DNA from: Mytilus trossulus
Taxonomy: Eukaryota; Mollusca; Bivalvia; Mytilida; Mytilidae
DNA: 64,000 bases
NCBI RefSeq assembly: GCF_036588685.1
Contig: NC_086375.1
Span: 40,889,270-40,953,269, forward strand
Direction of reading: 5' to 3'
Below, piece by piece: positions 12,600 to 22,700 of the stretch (position 1 is the first letter of the stretch; the number at the start of each line of letters is the position of its first letter). The translations under genes were made by a program, and so were the position numbers. Under the pieces are notes generated by a model that worked only from the letters and a program-made list of their open reading frames with translations, had not been told where the DNA came from and made no database searches.

Positions 12600-12895
12600 C
12601 TATACATGTCAGGAATCTGATAATATTCCAGTAGTTGTCGTTTGTATATATATGTAATTTATACGTGTTTCTCGTTTCTCGTTTTTTATATAGATTAGAC
12701 CGTTGGTTTTCCCGTTTGAATAGTATTACACTAGTAATCTTGGGGCCCTTTATAGCTTGTTGTTCGGTGTGAGCCGAGGCTCCATGTTGAAGGCCGTATA
12801 TTGACCTATAATGGTTTACTTTTTTTTAAATTGTTATTTGAATGGAGAACTGTCTCATTGGCAGTCACACCACATCTTCCTATATCTATGTAACT
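12600..12895 (+). repeat. Interspersed repeat family C copy
   Basis: Ordered blocks: CAGGAATCTGATAATATTCCAG, TTTTCCCGTTTGAATAG, CTTTATAGCTTGTTGTTCGG, and a 3' block ending in CACCACATCTTCCTATATCT. The same order occurs at 23762-24042 and, split by a transposon, at 24935-25057 plus 26465-26545. Confidence 0.75.
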
Positions 12896-13904
12896 ATAGA
12901 AGGGTCTGGATGGGACCACGATGAACAGAATAATAGGCAATAAATGCGAAATAAAGGGCAAAATATGTACAAAATAGAGAAAATAGGGTGTAAATAACAT
13001 GATGATAGAGAAAAAAGGGATGCTAAACTGTAAGGACTAGAGAATAAAGTCCCAGACCCTCGTATTTTAAAGCCGCGGGCAAGATGGTTACAACATTGGA
13101 TTTAAGGAATGATGTGTTTGATTTTGAGTCGAATAGTACAAAATATGTCTCACATCACTTATGTGTTCATATTCAGTATATGTGTATAATCATTTTTAAC
13201 ACCAGATGTATGTCTTTTTGTACGTGAGTTCGTGCTGCCAAATACCAAATTTATACAGGAGCTTGTCACGGTACAGTTGCTACATGTAGATCTTTATATT
13301 AGTCGATTATGTTGGTCGCAGTCAAAATTGTTTCAGTAAATAATTGTATTGGGTATATTTTCTAATTATGTCAGAGCTGAAGCGATTTATTGTGTACCAT
13401 TATGGACTTTAAGTCTATAAGCAATGATCCGATCCAATTTCCGTAAAACTATAAGCATGATAACAATTTCCTCGAGTACAATATGTGCTTATGAAAACCT
13501 TCATCGTGTACAATAAACGCTTGTCCGTTTAGAAAATCAGAAATAGAAAACGGTTACAGGTACACGCATGCATATATTCCCCAAAGATACACACATCAAA
13601 CTTGCCAAAAGTCAACGGTCTCATTTTGGTTACAGGGGAACTTGCATCACAGCAACGACATTGCTATGCTCATTTTATGGGTCACACTCTTTGATTAAGT
13701 ACAAACAGAATAAATGAAGTCTTGACAATGATTGTGATATTTATCCATGGGTGCACTCCAGCAAACCATAATTTACAATTAAACTTGTAGACAAGAAATA
13801 TATAATTTTCGTCCAACGTTCAGTACTGAAGTGCTATTTCGTTCTTGCCTCTACACATTCTCTGACGGCAACTGATTTAAAACAACAAATGATAATGTTT
13901 CTTA
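12896..13904. other. Intergenic, nothing recognised
   Basis: AT-rich DNA without a supported exon or repeat copy. Confidence 0.45.
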
Positions 13905-14090
13905 GTTTAGTGTGACGTCCATTTTTACTGAACGAGTACACCTTTGTGTTTAGGAGCCATTTCAATCCCGCTTCTGATTCGGCATTTTCTCACTGTTTTT
14001 AAGACCCATTGTCAGCCTTGGACAGTTTTCTGCACTTTGGTCGGGTTGTTGCCTCTTTGACGCATTCCCCATTTATATTCTTTTAAAATT
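13905..14090 (-). repeat. Interspersed repeat family A, partial copy
   Basis: It carries TTTAGTGTGACGTCCATTTT at one side and GGTCGGGTTGTTGCCTCTTT then GACGCATTCCCCATTT at the other. This is the reverse complement of the 5' part of the copy at 369-695. A short plus-strand piece of the same family lies at about 14168-14210. Confidence 0.7.
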
Positions 14091-14210
14091 TAACATATAA
14101 AACAAAGCTGAATGTGCGCAATCGATAGTTCCATAATGGGAGGCACATGCTCAAGCTATACATTGTATATAGAATGGACATGCGGAATTTGTTAAAGAGA
14201 CAACAACCCG

Positions 14211-14960
14211 ACATACGAGCGGAAAACATGTAGACTCTGACTCCTTTCTCGACTAAACACAAACTGTTTCCTTTTTACCAACACTATACAAATTAGTCTA
14301 TAATATGCATGTAAAACATGAAGCTGGTACCATGCATCCATAATTCATCTTAGTATCGGTAGACTAATAAACTTACTGTTATCACAAGAACTAGGCACTA
14401 GCAATTTTACTGTACCTGATCGTAATTCGACAAAATCATTGCAGTCTTTTCAGTGATGAGCTAGGCCAAAACGTTTGAAAAAGAACCGATATGATCAAAC
14501 CGCTTGAAAAGGTACCGAGGTATTGCCAAATCTGGAATGGAAATAGTAAGAGCTAGGTATGCGATTTACAAACGTGTATTCCCTAATTTTAAGGGATTTT
14601 CTAGGCTTAACAATAGTTAATTTGAATAGAACACTACTATGTAGTTTTATGCAGTAACGAACTACTGAGCTTATAGGCTGACGAAAAGCTCTCGAGATGT
14701 GTCTACTTTTGGTAGTTATTACACACATAACAGTTAATTGTATATAACTCATTTATTGCACCAGATAAGCTTTTCGACAAAATATATCCATCTCTTCTGC
14801 GATGCTGGAATCCAAATCATTTTAAAAAACAAAATTTGAAAAATTTGAAAAGAATTGTTGAATAGCTGATAATCGAAAAAGATCAACAAGTCTTTTGATT
14901 CAAAATTCGTGTTTTGCTGAGAGAAACGACTATACAGATAAATCAAGTCAGTTACTGAAG
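14211..14960. other. Intergenic, nothing recognised
   Basis: ORFs of 85 and 90 codons on the minus strand at 14495-15021 have no motif, and the second runs into the short retroposed repeat. Not supported as genes. Confidence 0.4.
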
Positions 14961-15034
14961 ATGCCTTACTGGTTGATTGATTGATTGTTGGTTGCTTAAC
15001 GTCCAGTGGCAAATATTTCAATGCCTTACTGGTT
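14961..15034 (-). mobile_element. 5'-truncated SINE/LINE tail with 14-bp target duplication
   Basis: The direct repeat ATGCCTTACTGGTT at 14961-14974 and 15021-15034 flanks a 46-bp insert. Read on the minus strand, the insert is a retroposon 3' end: TGCCACTGGACGTTAAGC, then CAACC and an (AATC)n tail. The perfect duplication shows target-primed insertion of a heavily truncated element. A second such insert is at 29417-29470. Confidence 0.8.
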
Positions 15035-15221
15035 CAAAATACATATACACTGTTGTCCAATAGCAAGGATCATGTTATTCCAGACTTAATAGAACACAAT
15101 CATTATACTTATTTACAATAACAATTATTGTGTTTAATATGGAACTATACAATTAACCATTCGATCATAATCTGTTACTAAACAAATTTTACTTTTTTTT
15201 CATTTCCAGTTATCCAACGAA

Positions 15222-15259
15222 ATGTGGTAATGGCTAACAAGAACACAGAGTATGAATAA
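15222..15259 (+). promoter_or_regulatory. Two uORFs in the OTU gene leader, one overlapping the start
   Basis: A minimal ATG-TGG-TAA (15222-15230) is followed by a 9-codon ATG frame (15230-15259; M-A-N-K-N-T-E-Y-E). That frame's stop overlaps the OTU start in the string TATGAATAA. The uORFs lie in the same exon as the main start if the acceptor at 15208-15209 is used. Such overlapping uORFs commonly reduce or condition main-ORF translation in eukaryotes. The regulatory role is inferred. Confidence 0.6.
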
Positions 15260-16334
15260 TATTTTTGGATTTAAATCTCCTCGCAAACCTTCTTCATTTG
15301 ATGACGGAATAGACACGTTAAGGGCAAATACAGGAAGGACCAGCTACGACGCTGCGGTCGATCGGACGAGACTTAACGAGATCAACAATGACCTTTTTGC
15401 GTCAAGAACAGAAATGAATAACCCTTTTGGATTTAGATCTCCTCGCAAATCTACATTTGATTCCAGCATAGACTCGTTAAGGGCAAATGCTGGAAGGACA
15501 AGTTACGATGCTACAGCTACAAGGTTAAAGGATGATGAGGATTATTATACATCCAAAAAGAAAATAGACGATGATAGAGGTTCCTTGAGGACGTTTTATC
15601 CTATAACAGAGGTGTGGAAAAATGAAAAAGCCGAGCAATTCAAAATTAAAGTTATTAAGAGCTTTAAGTTTGGACATATGAAAAACTTTTACGATAGAAC
15701 CGCACCAAAGGAGACCATTTCAGTTCAAGGGGATGGCAATTGCTTTTTCCGTGCCATAAGCATGTGTATAATTGGATCAGAGCACGAACATATACGCGTT
15801 CGAGAACTCATTACTAAACATGTTGGAGAAAATCCGGAATTATATCGAACATTTTTGCTAAGTCGAGGAGGCATGAATCAGTACTTAACAAGTATGAGAA
15901 GACCTCGCGAATGGGCAACGGATGTAGAAATTTTAGCTGCAGCTACTTTATTAAAGACTGTCATTGAAGTTTATTTTCCATGCCGAATCAAAGGAAATGT
16001 CGAATTCAGATGGCAAACATTCAAACCTCTGACGCACCAAGAAATAACTTATCCAGTAATTTATCTGTCGAATAAAAATGATCATTTCGATCCAGTTTTA
16101 GATGTTGAAGCAGAAGTTGAGATAATAAGTAGAAGGGATACCCAACAGGAATCGCCCAGAAGATCACGTGACAATTACCATGATCCTTCAGTATATAGTA
16201 CTCCGGTGTCGAAAAGCTATAACCACGATTCTACTTTTAATCGAATACATGGCAGGCCTGGTTCAAACTATTCAAACTCAAATAGTCATTATAACCCAAA
16301 TCCGTCAAGAACACATCCAAATGTTCAATTCTAG
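15252..16334 (+). CDS. OTU-domain cysteine deubiquitinase, 360 aa
   Basis: The OTU domain lies at about residues 155-285: the catalytic loop G-D161-G-N-C164-F-F-R-A, a central helical part, and the C-terminal N-D-H278-F-D-P catalytic histidine. OTU proteases remove ubiquitin or ubiquitin-like chains; which OTU subfamily or chain type is not clear. The N-terminal 100 residues are a tandem duplication: MNNIFGFKSPRK...LRANTGRTSYDA (residues 1-35) recurs as MNNPFGFRSPRK...LRANAGRTSYDA (55-87). The C-terminal ~75 residues are Ser/Asn/Arg-rich and probably disordered. The coding part is intronless, but a strong acceptor (poly-T then CAG, 15208-15209) shows an upstream non-coding exon. An in-frame TAA at 15228 fixes the start at 15252. 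Confidence 0.9.
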   Translation: MNNIFGFKSPRKPSSFDDGIDTLRANTGRTSYDAAVDRTRLNEINNDLFASRTEMNNPFGFRSPRKSTFDSSIDSLRANAGRTSYDATATRLKDDEDYYTSKKKIDDDRGSLRTFYPITEVWKNEKAEQFKIKVIKSFKFGHMKNFYDRTAPKETISVQGDGNCFFRAISMCIIGSEHEHIRVRELITKHVGENPELYRTFLLSRGGMNQYLTSMRRPREWATDVEILAAATLLKTVIEVYFPCRIKGNVEFRWQTFKPLTHQEITYPVIYLSNKNDHFDPVLDVEAEVEIISRRDTQQESPRRSRDNYHDPSVYSTPVSKSYNHDSTFNRIHGRPGSNYSNSNSHYNPNPSRTHPNVQF

Positions 16335-16424
16335 ACTGTTTGAATGAAATCCATATTCTCAAGAGTGACTTCAGTAATTTAATAACTTTTTGCTTGGGAT
16401 TTTTCGTAAAGTATTCATTTGATT

Positions 16425-16483
16425 TTGAAATTATCCCATAAGCATTAAAGGGTTTGAAATTATCCCATAATCATTAAAGGGTT
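16425..16483 (+). repeat. Two tandem 29-bp direct repeats in the OTU 3' UTR
   Basis: TTTGAAATTATCCCATAA followed by .CATTAAAGGG occurs twice back to back, about 90 bp after the stop codon. Confidence 0.75.
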
Positions 16484-16693
16484 GTTTTGGTTAGGGTTCT
16501 TTTTCTAAAAGAGTTCCGTATGCCTCAATTTGAATTCAAGCATAATTATTAATAGATGATTAATTTGGTCAAAGATTGACAGATTACACGTGAAAATATT
16601 ATAACAAACATTGAAAACAGTAAGGATAAGGAAAATTGTAGGTAAATAAATATTTTTGTTCAGAAAGTAAAACAAAATAATTATAAGCAGTGG

Positions 16694-17293
16694 AATAAAA
16701 AAAAATCATTCTCTTTTGTTAGCTGTAGGGAGATATGGAGATTTTGTCACTCTTGAAAAGTCATAAAATATGAAATTTTCGAGAGAGAATCAAATATTTT
16801 CTAAAGATTTTAAACTGAAATCGTAGCGTTCATGTTTATGTACAGTAGACTTGAGATCTCAATAGCCGTATCAATCAATTAAAAAGTATCCAAGAAAAAA
16901 TTGTAATCAAAATTTTAAGTTAAAAGTACTGATATACTAAACAACACAATTTTATGATGAAAAATCTATGCAATTAAATATACTAATGTATTCAGGCCTG
17001 CTGACATGCAAGCTTTCAGCTGTCCTTATATTAGCAAACCCATAAATCGATAAAGTATATTTATGGGACTATCAAAGCGATTGTTAAGTTTTTCAAACCT
17101 GGTGATTTAGTTCTCTTTAAACCGCTGTGCAGTGTAAATATGATATGCTTATATGCCACAAAGAAATATATGTATCGCCTTGCCTTCATGATGCTTTGTC
17201 TATTTGCTTTGGCAAAATAATGGTTTTATTTAATGTTGTCATTGTTTAATTATTGATTGCTTGTTATTGTTGTTAAAATGTTTGCAGAATAAA
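16694..17293 (+). terminator. Candidate poly(A) signals of the OTU gene
   Basis: AATAAA occurs at 16694-16699 and 17288-17293 downstream of the OTU stop codon. Which one is used cannot be told from sequence alone. Confidence 0.4.
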
Positions 17294-17696
17294 AAGTGAT
17301 AAAAAGATGGTTTCGTTTGAATAAGTGTATAATTTAAAAGCCAAGCTTTCCGACCCCAACCCCTCCAATAATAAAAAAATAAAAGAGAATGATATAAAAT
17401 GCATTGGTAGGTCCAAGAATAAAGTCTTCAACAATCAATATACAAATAAGAAATGAAAATAGTACTTGGTACATCTTAATCGAAGATAATGAGATTTTTT
17501 TCGAACTATAAAAGCGAACATACAAACAAAAAGAGAACTCGAGTTCAACTGATGATAATCATCAATAGCAAAGATAAGATATGAATAAAAATGTTCCTTT
17601 CGTGGAGTACAATAAATATAGGGAAATATTGTCTTACTTTTTCCATATGTCACACAGATTGTAAAATGTATATCATTTTTTTATTCTTTTTTATTG

Positions 17697-17872
17697 GCTG
17701 ATCCAGGGGGGGGGGGGGGGGTACCGAAGGTTGAAACCTCCCTTTTCTTTGACCGATCAATGCATTTGAATGGGGACATACAGCTGGACCCCCGCCTTTT
17801 TTATCCTGGGTTGGAACCCCCCCCCCCCCCCTCTTTTCTTTTATTATGGCAGAATCCGCCACGATCCGCCCC
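17697..17872. repeat. Poly(G)/poly(C) MITE-like repeat
   Basis: The left part GGCTGATCCAGGGGG is followed by a long G run. The right part has a long C run and ends with CCACGATCCGCCCCTG. It resembles the CAGGGGCGGATCCAGG-ended family seen intact at 58779-59974. Overlapping ORFs are homopolymer artefacts. Confidence 0.5.
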
Positions 17873-18879
17873 TGTTTATCGTTATTTATTGCAAAATATC
17901 TTTTTTATTACCTTTGAAAAATTTCAAAATAGGATCCCATACATGTATACATTAGAAATCTATTCCAAGTCCAAACTACTATTGTCATACATTCGTTATA
18001 CTGTCTGTAATGATGCATCGATAGTGTTTAAAGTCATGATGCAAACCCAGCAACTGAAAAGTTTATTCAAAATTTGATCACAGTACTTCAGCAATCTTTA
18101 TTAGCAATGGTCGTTATATATCATAACTTTCCTAAATAAAAAGGATAGTCACAGGTATAAATTAGACGCTAGTAAAAGGCACAGGCGGATCCCAAAATAA
18201 AGTGGTTATTATATAATACAGATTATGTAATGTACGAGCTACTTACTAGTAATTGAAATATCACTTTATATTTTGAAGAATAAAAGGTTTTCGTTTAGTG
18301 CACTTCAGTAATTTTTACATTGATTTGATGGATGGATTTAGTAAGCATCCACATGACATCGATGAGAATACCGTATAGTTCTACTGCCGCGTCCGATTTG
18401 TGTTTTTGATAGATGCTTTCTGTTTTGTATCGATCTGATACCTTATAGATATAGTCTGTTCTTATCTAATACTGTTACACCATTGTTTTGGTTAGGGGAG
18501 GGTTATGGCGCCTGCAATCTAGTTAAAACAGCCCCATTATATATGTACAATAGTTGCACCTCAGGCGACCAAAAAACTTACTATTCCACTCAAAAAGTAT
18601 AAAATGTTGTGCTTCAATAATAATAATGTCGTATAATGGTTTCTTCTAATCCAAACTTTCATATGTATTTGCTGGTCTCGGATATGCATAAATAACTACT
18701 ATTTGACGCTGGACGTCAAACAACGTTTCATCAAGCATATGATTGCAGACTTTTGTATAGTGTAAGGTTTTGAAATTATATGATAAACAATATGAAATCG
18801 AAAACTGTAACGTTTAGCATATGCACTGTCCAATTAAGAAATCTCATTAAGTTATGTATGTTTTCAGTAACGTTACAAA
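17873..18879. other. Intergenic, nothing recognised
   Basis: AT-rich DNA between the OTU gene and the 3' end of the oxidoreductase gene. No exon was supported. Confidence 0.45.
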
Positions 18880-19165
18880 ATTAAGAATGGAAATGTGGAA
18901 TGTGTCAATGACAAAAATCCGACCAAAAAGCAGGTAACAGTGCAATGTCATCAATGGGACATAACCCCAGAGAGAAAACCCCGATGTCGTAGGCGGGCTA
19001 TAAGAGTACAAATTGAAGACACGATGAGACACTCTATTGTCTCCACATGCGGCACTATAGAAAAACTCTGTAAACAAAAAGTTGAAAATGAAAATGGGGA
19101 ATGTGTCAACAAAAACAACCCGGCCAAAGACCGGTATGTTAATTTGGTTGATTGTATAGGACGAC
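18880..19165 (+). repeat. Interspersed repeat family A, two partial copies in a row
   Basis: AAGAATGGAAATGTGGAATG at about 18882 and GAAAATGGGGAATGTGTCAA at about 19090 are two starts of the family, both followed by the ACAACCCGACC-type block. This suggests a tandem or nested duplicate. The 94-codon ORF at 18895-19179 is built from this repeat. Confidence 0.6.
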
Positions 19166-19746
19166 AGCGCCAAGATTAGTAAGATCAATTTTTATTTAAA
19201 AGAATAATCAGATATGCTTCTGAAACAAGTCGCCTGTGTCCTCTAAATCATGATTTTAGCGACAGAGATTCGCTTATACTTGTCAATTTGTTTCAAACAT
19301 TATTGATTTCAAGTTAAAAAATTAAAGGTAAAGGCTGAACACAAACTTAATTGACGAAAGCTTATACTGATCATTTGATCTTTGGAACCTGAAAATAAAA
19401 CATTTTTACTTACAGAACTTCTGTCCATTTTAGTAACTTGCATTACAAAAAAGAAAAAAAAGCTAACAATCAGCACAATACAGACACACAATTAAGAGAA
19501 CACATAAAGTTTCCAAATTATTAACTTTTAAAATGCATAAAAGAACAACCACATGCATGTTTACAGAAATATTTAATTTGAAACAATTAAACTACAATAT
19601 AAAAGATAATCTATACATTTAAATAAAAAAAAACGAATTACTGGTAGTTTTTGTATTAGACGCAATGCTTGCCTTGAACACGATGTAGAAGTCATGAATT
19701 GCCACCGAGATATTTTTCGTAGTTCGTTGTTTGCCCCATGCACCGT

Positions 19747-19752
19747 TTTATT
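19747..19752 (-). terminator. Candidate poly(A) signal of the oxidoreductase gene
   Basis: AATAAA on the minus strand, about 40 bp past the stop codon at 19793. It is close enough to give a very short 3' UTR. Another lies near 19189. Confidence 0.45.
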
Positions 19753-19792
19753 TCCAATGCTCACTTGTAAATGTTTTAGGTATCAATTTGTT

Positions 19793-22700
19793 TTAAAAAA
19801 TGACTGCACGTCCTTCCACAAACGATTGAACAGCTTTTTCTGAGATATTGGCTACCAACAAACATTCTTCCTTTGTTATAAGTGGCTTCGTCTTCCCTGA
19901 AAATTGACAATTTTATACATAATTAAATGAATAACACCGGTGACATGTACTCTAAACCATATAGTTTGAACAACGCATGATTAGAAGTAGAAGTGAGGTA
20001 ATGAAACTTTCAGACAGAGTTGTGTGCATATGGCAACTTAAGTTAATATCTATTTTTCAAAATCCAGAAACTGTTTTTTAACAAAATATTATATAACATA
20101 TAACTATCATCATTGTTTTATACATTTTCGACAAACCCCCAGTATATGTTTGAACTCGTTGTGTTAGCATAGAAAAACAAAAGGGTGATCGTTCCCATTT
20201 TATTCGGAAGGATGCCATTATACCATTGGTTTGTTGCTTACATTCAAACAAATAGATGTAGAAAATAATACTTTGTACTAGTACTTGACCACATCTTCGT
20301 GTGAGACAATATCAAACGCCATCACTCATCATACAATTTAGACTAAAGCATGTGACCTGTTATTAAGGGCCCTAAAAATTAAAGGGAAACATATTCAGAA
20401 CAAAATTTACAAATAAAATAATACATACCATCCATACAGTCAACGAAATGAGTTAACAAACTTTCAAATGCACCTTCAAATCTCTGAGGAAATGAATGAT
20501 GAAGTTGTCGGAGTAGAGCACCATGTGCAGCATCTGTTACTGATGTAGACCGTCTTGGAGATTCGCCAGATGCCATTCCTCCAGAACCAAATAACTGTAA
20601 CAAAATTATCGTTTGTGCATATAGACATAATAGACATAAGACATATATATATATAGCTTTTTTAGAGTCGATATATGCAATTCAACTATAAACAGACAAA
20701 ACAAAAGTTCAACAAACAAAACAACAATATCAAGTCATGCACACATACAATCAAACACAGAAAGTAATAGCTTATGTCATTGCGGTTTTATAACGGTGTC
20801 GAACCTGCATTCGTGAACGATTATCATCGTTTGCTGGCAAGTGTATTTGGGTTCTTTTGGTGTTTATTCAAGAAAGAAATGAGTCTGATGCATCAGCGGC
20901 AGATAAAAGTTCATTTAAATTTATCAAACTACATAAATTATGTGTATCACTCAATACTGCTTCAATCTCAATCAGTCAATACAATGTTTCTTCATCCTGT
21001 GTACATCCGTAGTTTGTTTTGGTTATGTGTGTGCTTTTGTTAACCTTTGGAGTATATGAGATACTGGAACAATGTTCCTTTAAGGACGTTTGGTACTCTT
21101 GTTTTTGACTTTTTGTCATATATTTGGAATCCTCTAGTTTATTCATGTTACATTGCAGTGCCAATAAAATAATATCCCGCTAACACTTACCTTTCTTTCT
21201 TTTCATATTTTATTACTTATTGTATGAAAAGCCTTTTTCTAAAATCTTATATAATCCTGGTTATTTTTTCAATAGTTTTTGAAAGGAAAAAAGTGTGAAT
21301 GTTAAACAAATGAAACATCTAGAGAAACAGAACTCGTCCAATTTTCAATGGCTTACGAAAACAAGCACTTTTTTATCTGCTTTTTTAGTTTTGTTTGTTA
21401 GATACTATTAATTTATTTTATGACAGTCTTTTAAAAAAAATGTTAATTGTAAAATAGAGTAGCGAAGATTCTTAACATTACGTCTATTTATAGTACTCTA
21501 AGTATTTTATGGGAATACTGGCGTGATCATTTAAGACATTGGTAAATTAAGTTATATTGATTTCTCAATACTAATTTATCCCACTAAACACTTCAATACC
21601 TTGGTCTTTCAAATTCATAAATTATGTAATTCTTACTGTGTATTTGAAACATTCATTTAGAAGCAAAATTGTTTGAATGGAAATAGTCAATGTATAATTG
21701 ATGGTCAGATAACAAAACTTTACCAAAAAAAGATGTTAATCTATAACATCTATTTCAAAACATCATGTCACGAAAACATATTAGATACAGTGTCATTCGA
21801 TGTTTAATTCATAGAAAACTAATTTAAAAACGCAGTACGAATTTTAAATTCATACATGGATAGATAATCTTCTTAGGTTTACTATTACTTCATCTTATCA
21901 GGAAGCTTCGGGATTAAAAAAAAAACGAAAACGTGCTTGATATATACCGACTGGAACGGCAATAAAGTTTACGAACAGGATGTAGATATTCTTATGTTTT
22001 CATGGAAAATATGTCACATCTTCTTATTGAATATTGTTCCTGTATTATGACAAATCAAAGTCTTATGGCCAACTTCAGTAAGTCATGCAATTTCTGAAGA
22101 TACAACTGCTGAAACTTGAAAGTTTGTGTTTTATGTTGTGTTGTTACGCAATTGTCCAAACACAATACATTTGTATTTAACCCTATCACATTCACGGAGA
22201 CTATATGACTGTCCCAAATCAGGAGCCTGAAATTCAGTGGCTGTTGGGTTTGTTACTGTCTGTCATTCTGCTATGTTGGTTTTTCATTAATTGTTTTGTC
22301 ATAAATCAGACTTAATTTTGTTGTTTTTTCTCTTGTTTGTTTCAAATTCTGTAATATCGAGGCCTTGCAATTTGACTGGAACTTGCTCATTGTTGAGTAC
22401 GACCAAGCTAACACAGAATGTTGACTATAGACCATGTCATTTGGACTCCGGTGGTTAGTTTTCTCTTTGACATTCGAAATACACCTTATTGTTTTTAACT
22501 AAATATTTCAATAAATTTACATATGGTTAACACTAATATGAAGTAAATAGTAAGAAAGTCATGTTATCTATGATTGAATGTCATAACCATAAACATAATA
22601 GTATTAGTCTTGTATGATTTTTTTTATTTTATTTACTTGTGTATATAATATTTTGGAGTTTAGTATGACGTCCATTATCACTGAACTAGTATACATTTTT

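Noticed and set aside
17650..18077. ORFs with Gly/Pro runs on both strands
   Set aside because: Poly(G)/poly(C) tracts of a repeat keep several frames open at once.
18895..19179. 94-codon plus-strand ORF
   Set aside because: It is made of two family A repeat copies that occur in other frames elsewhere.
20774..21043. 89-codon ORF inside the oxidoreductase intron as a nested gene
   Set aside because: No recognisable motif, no splice signals and no poly(A) context.
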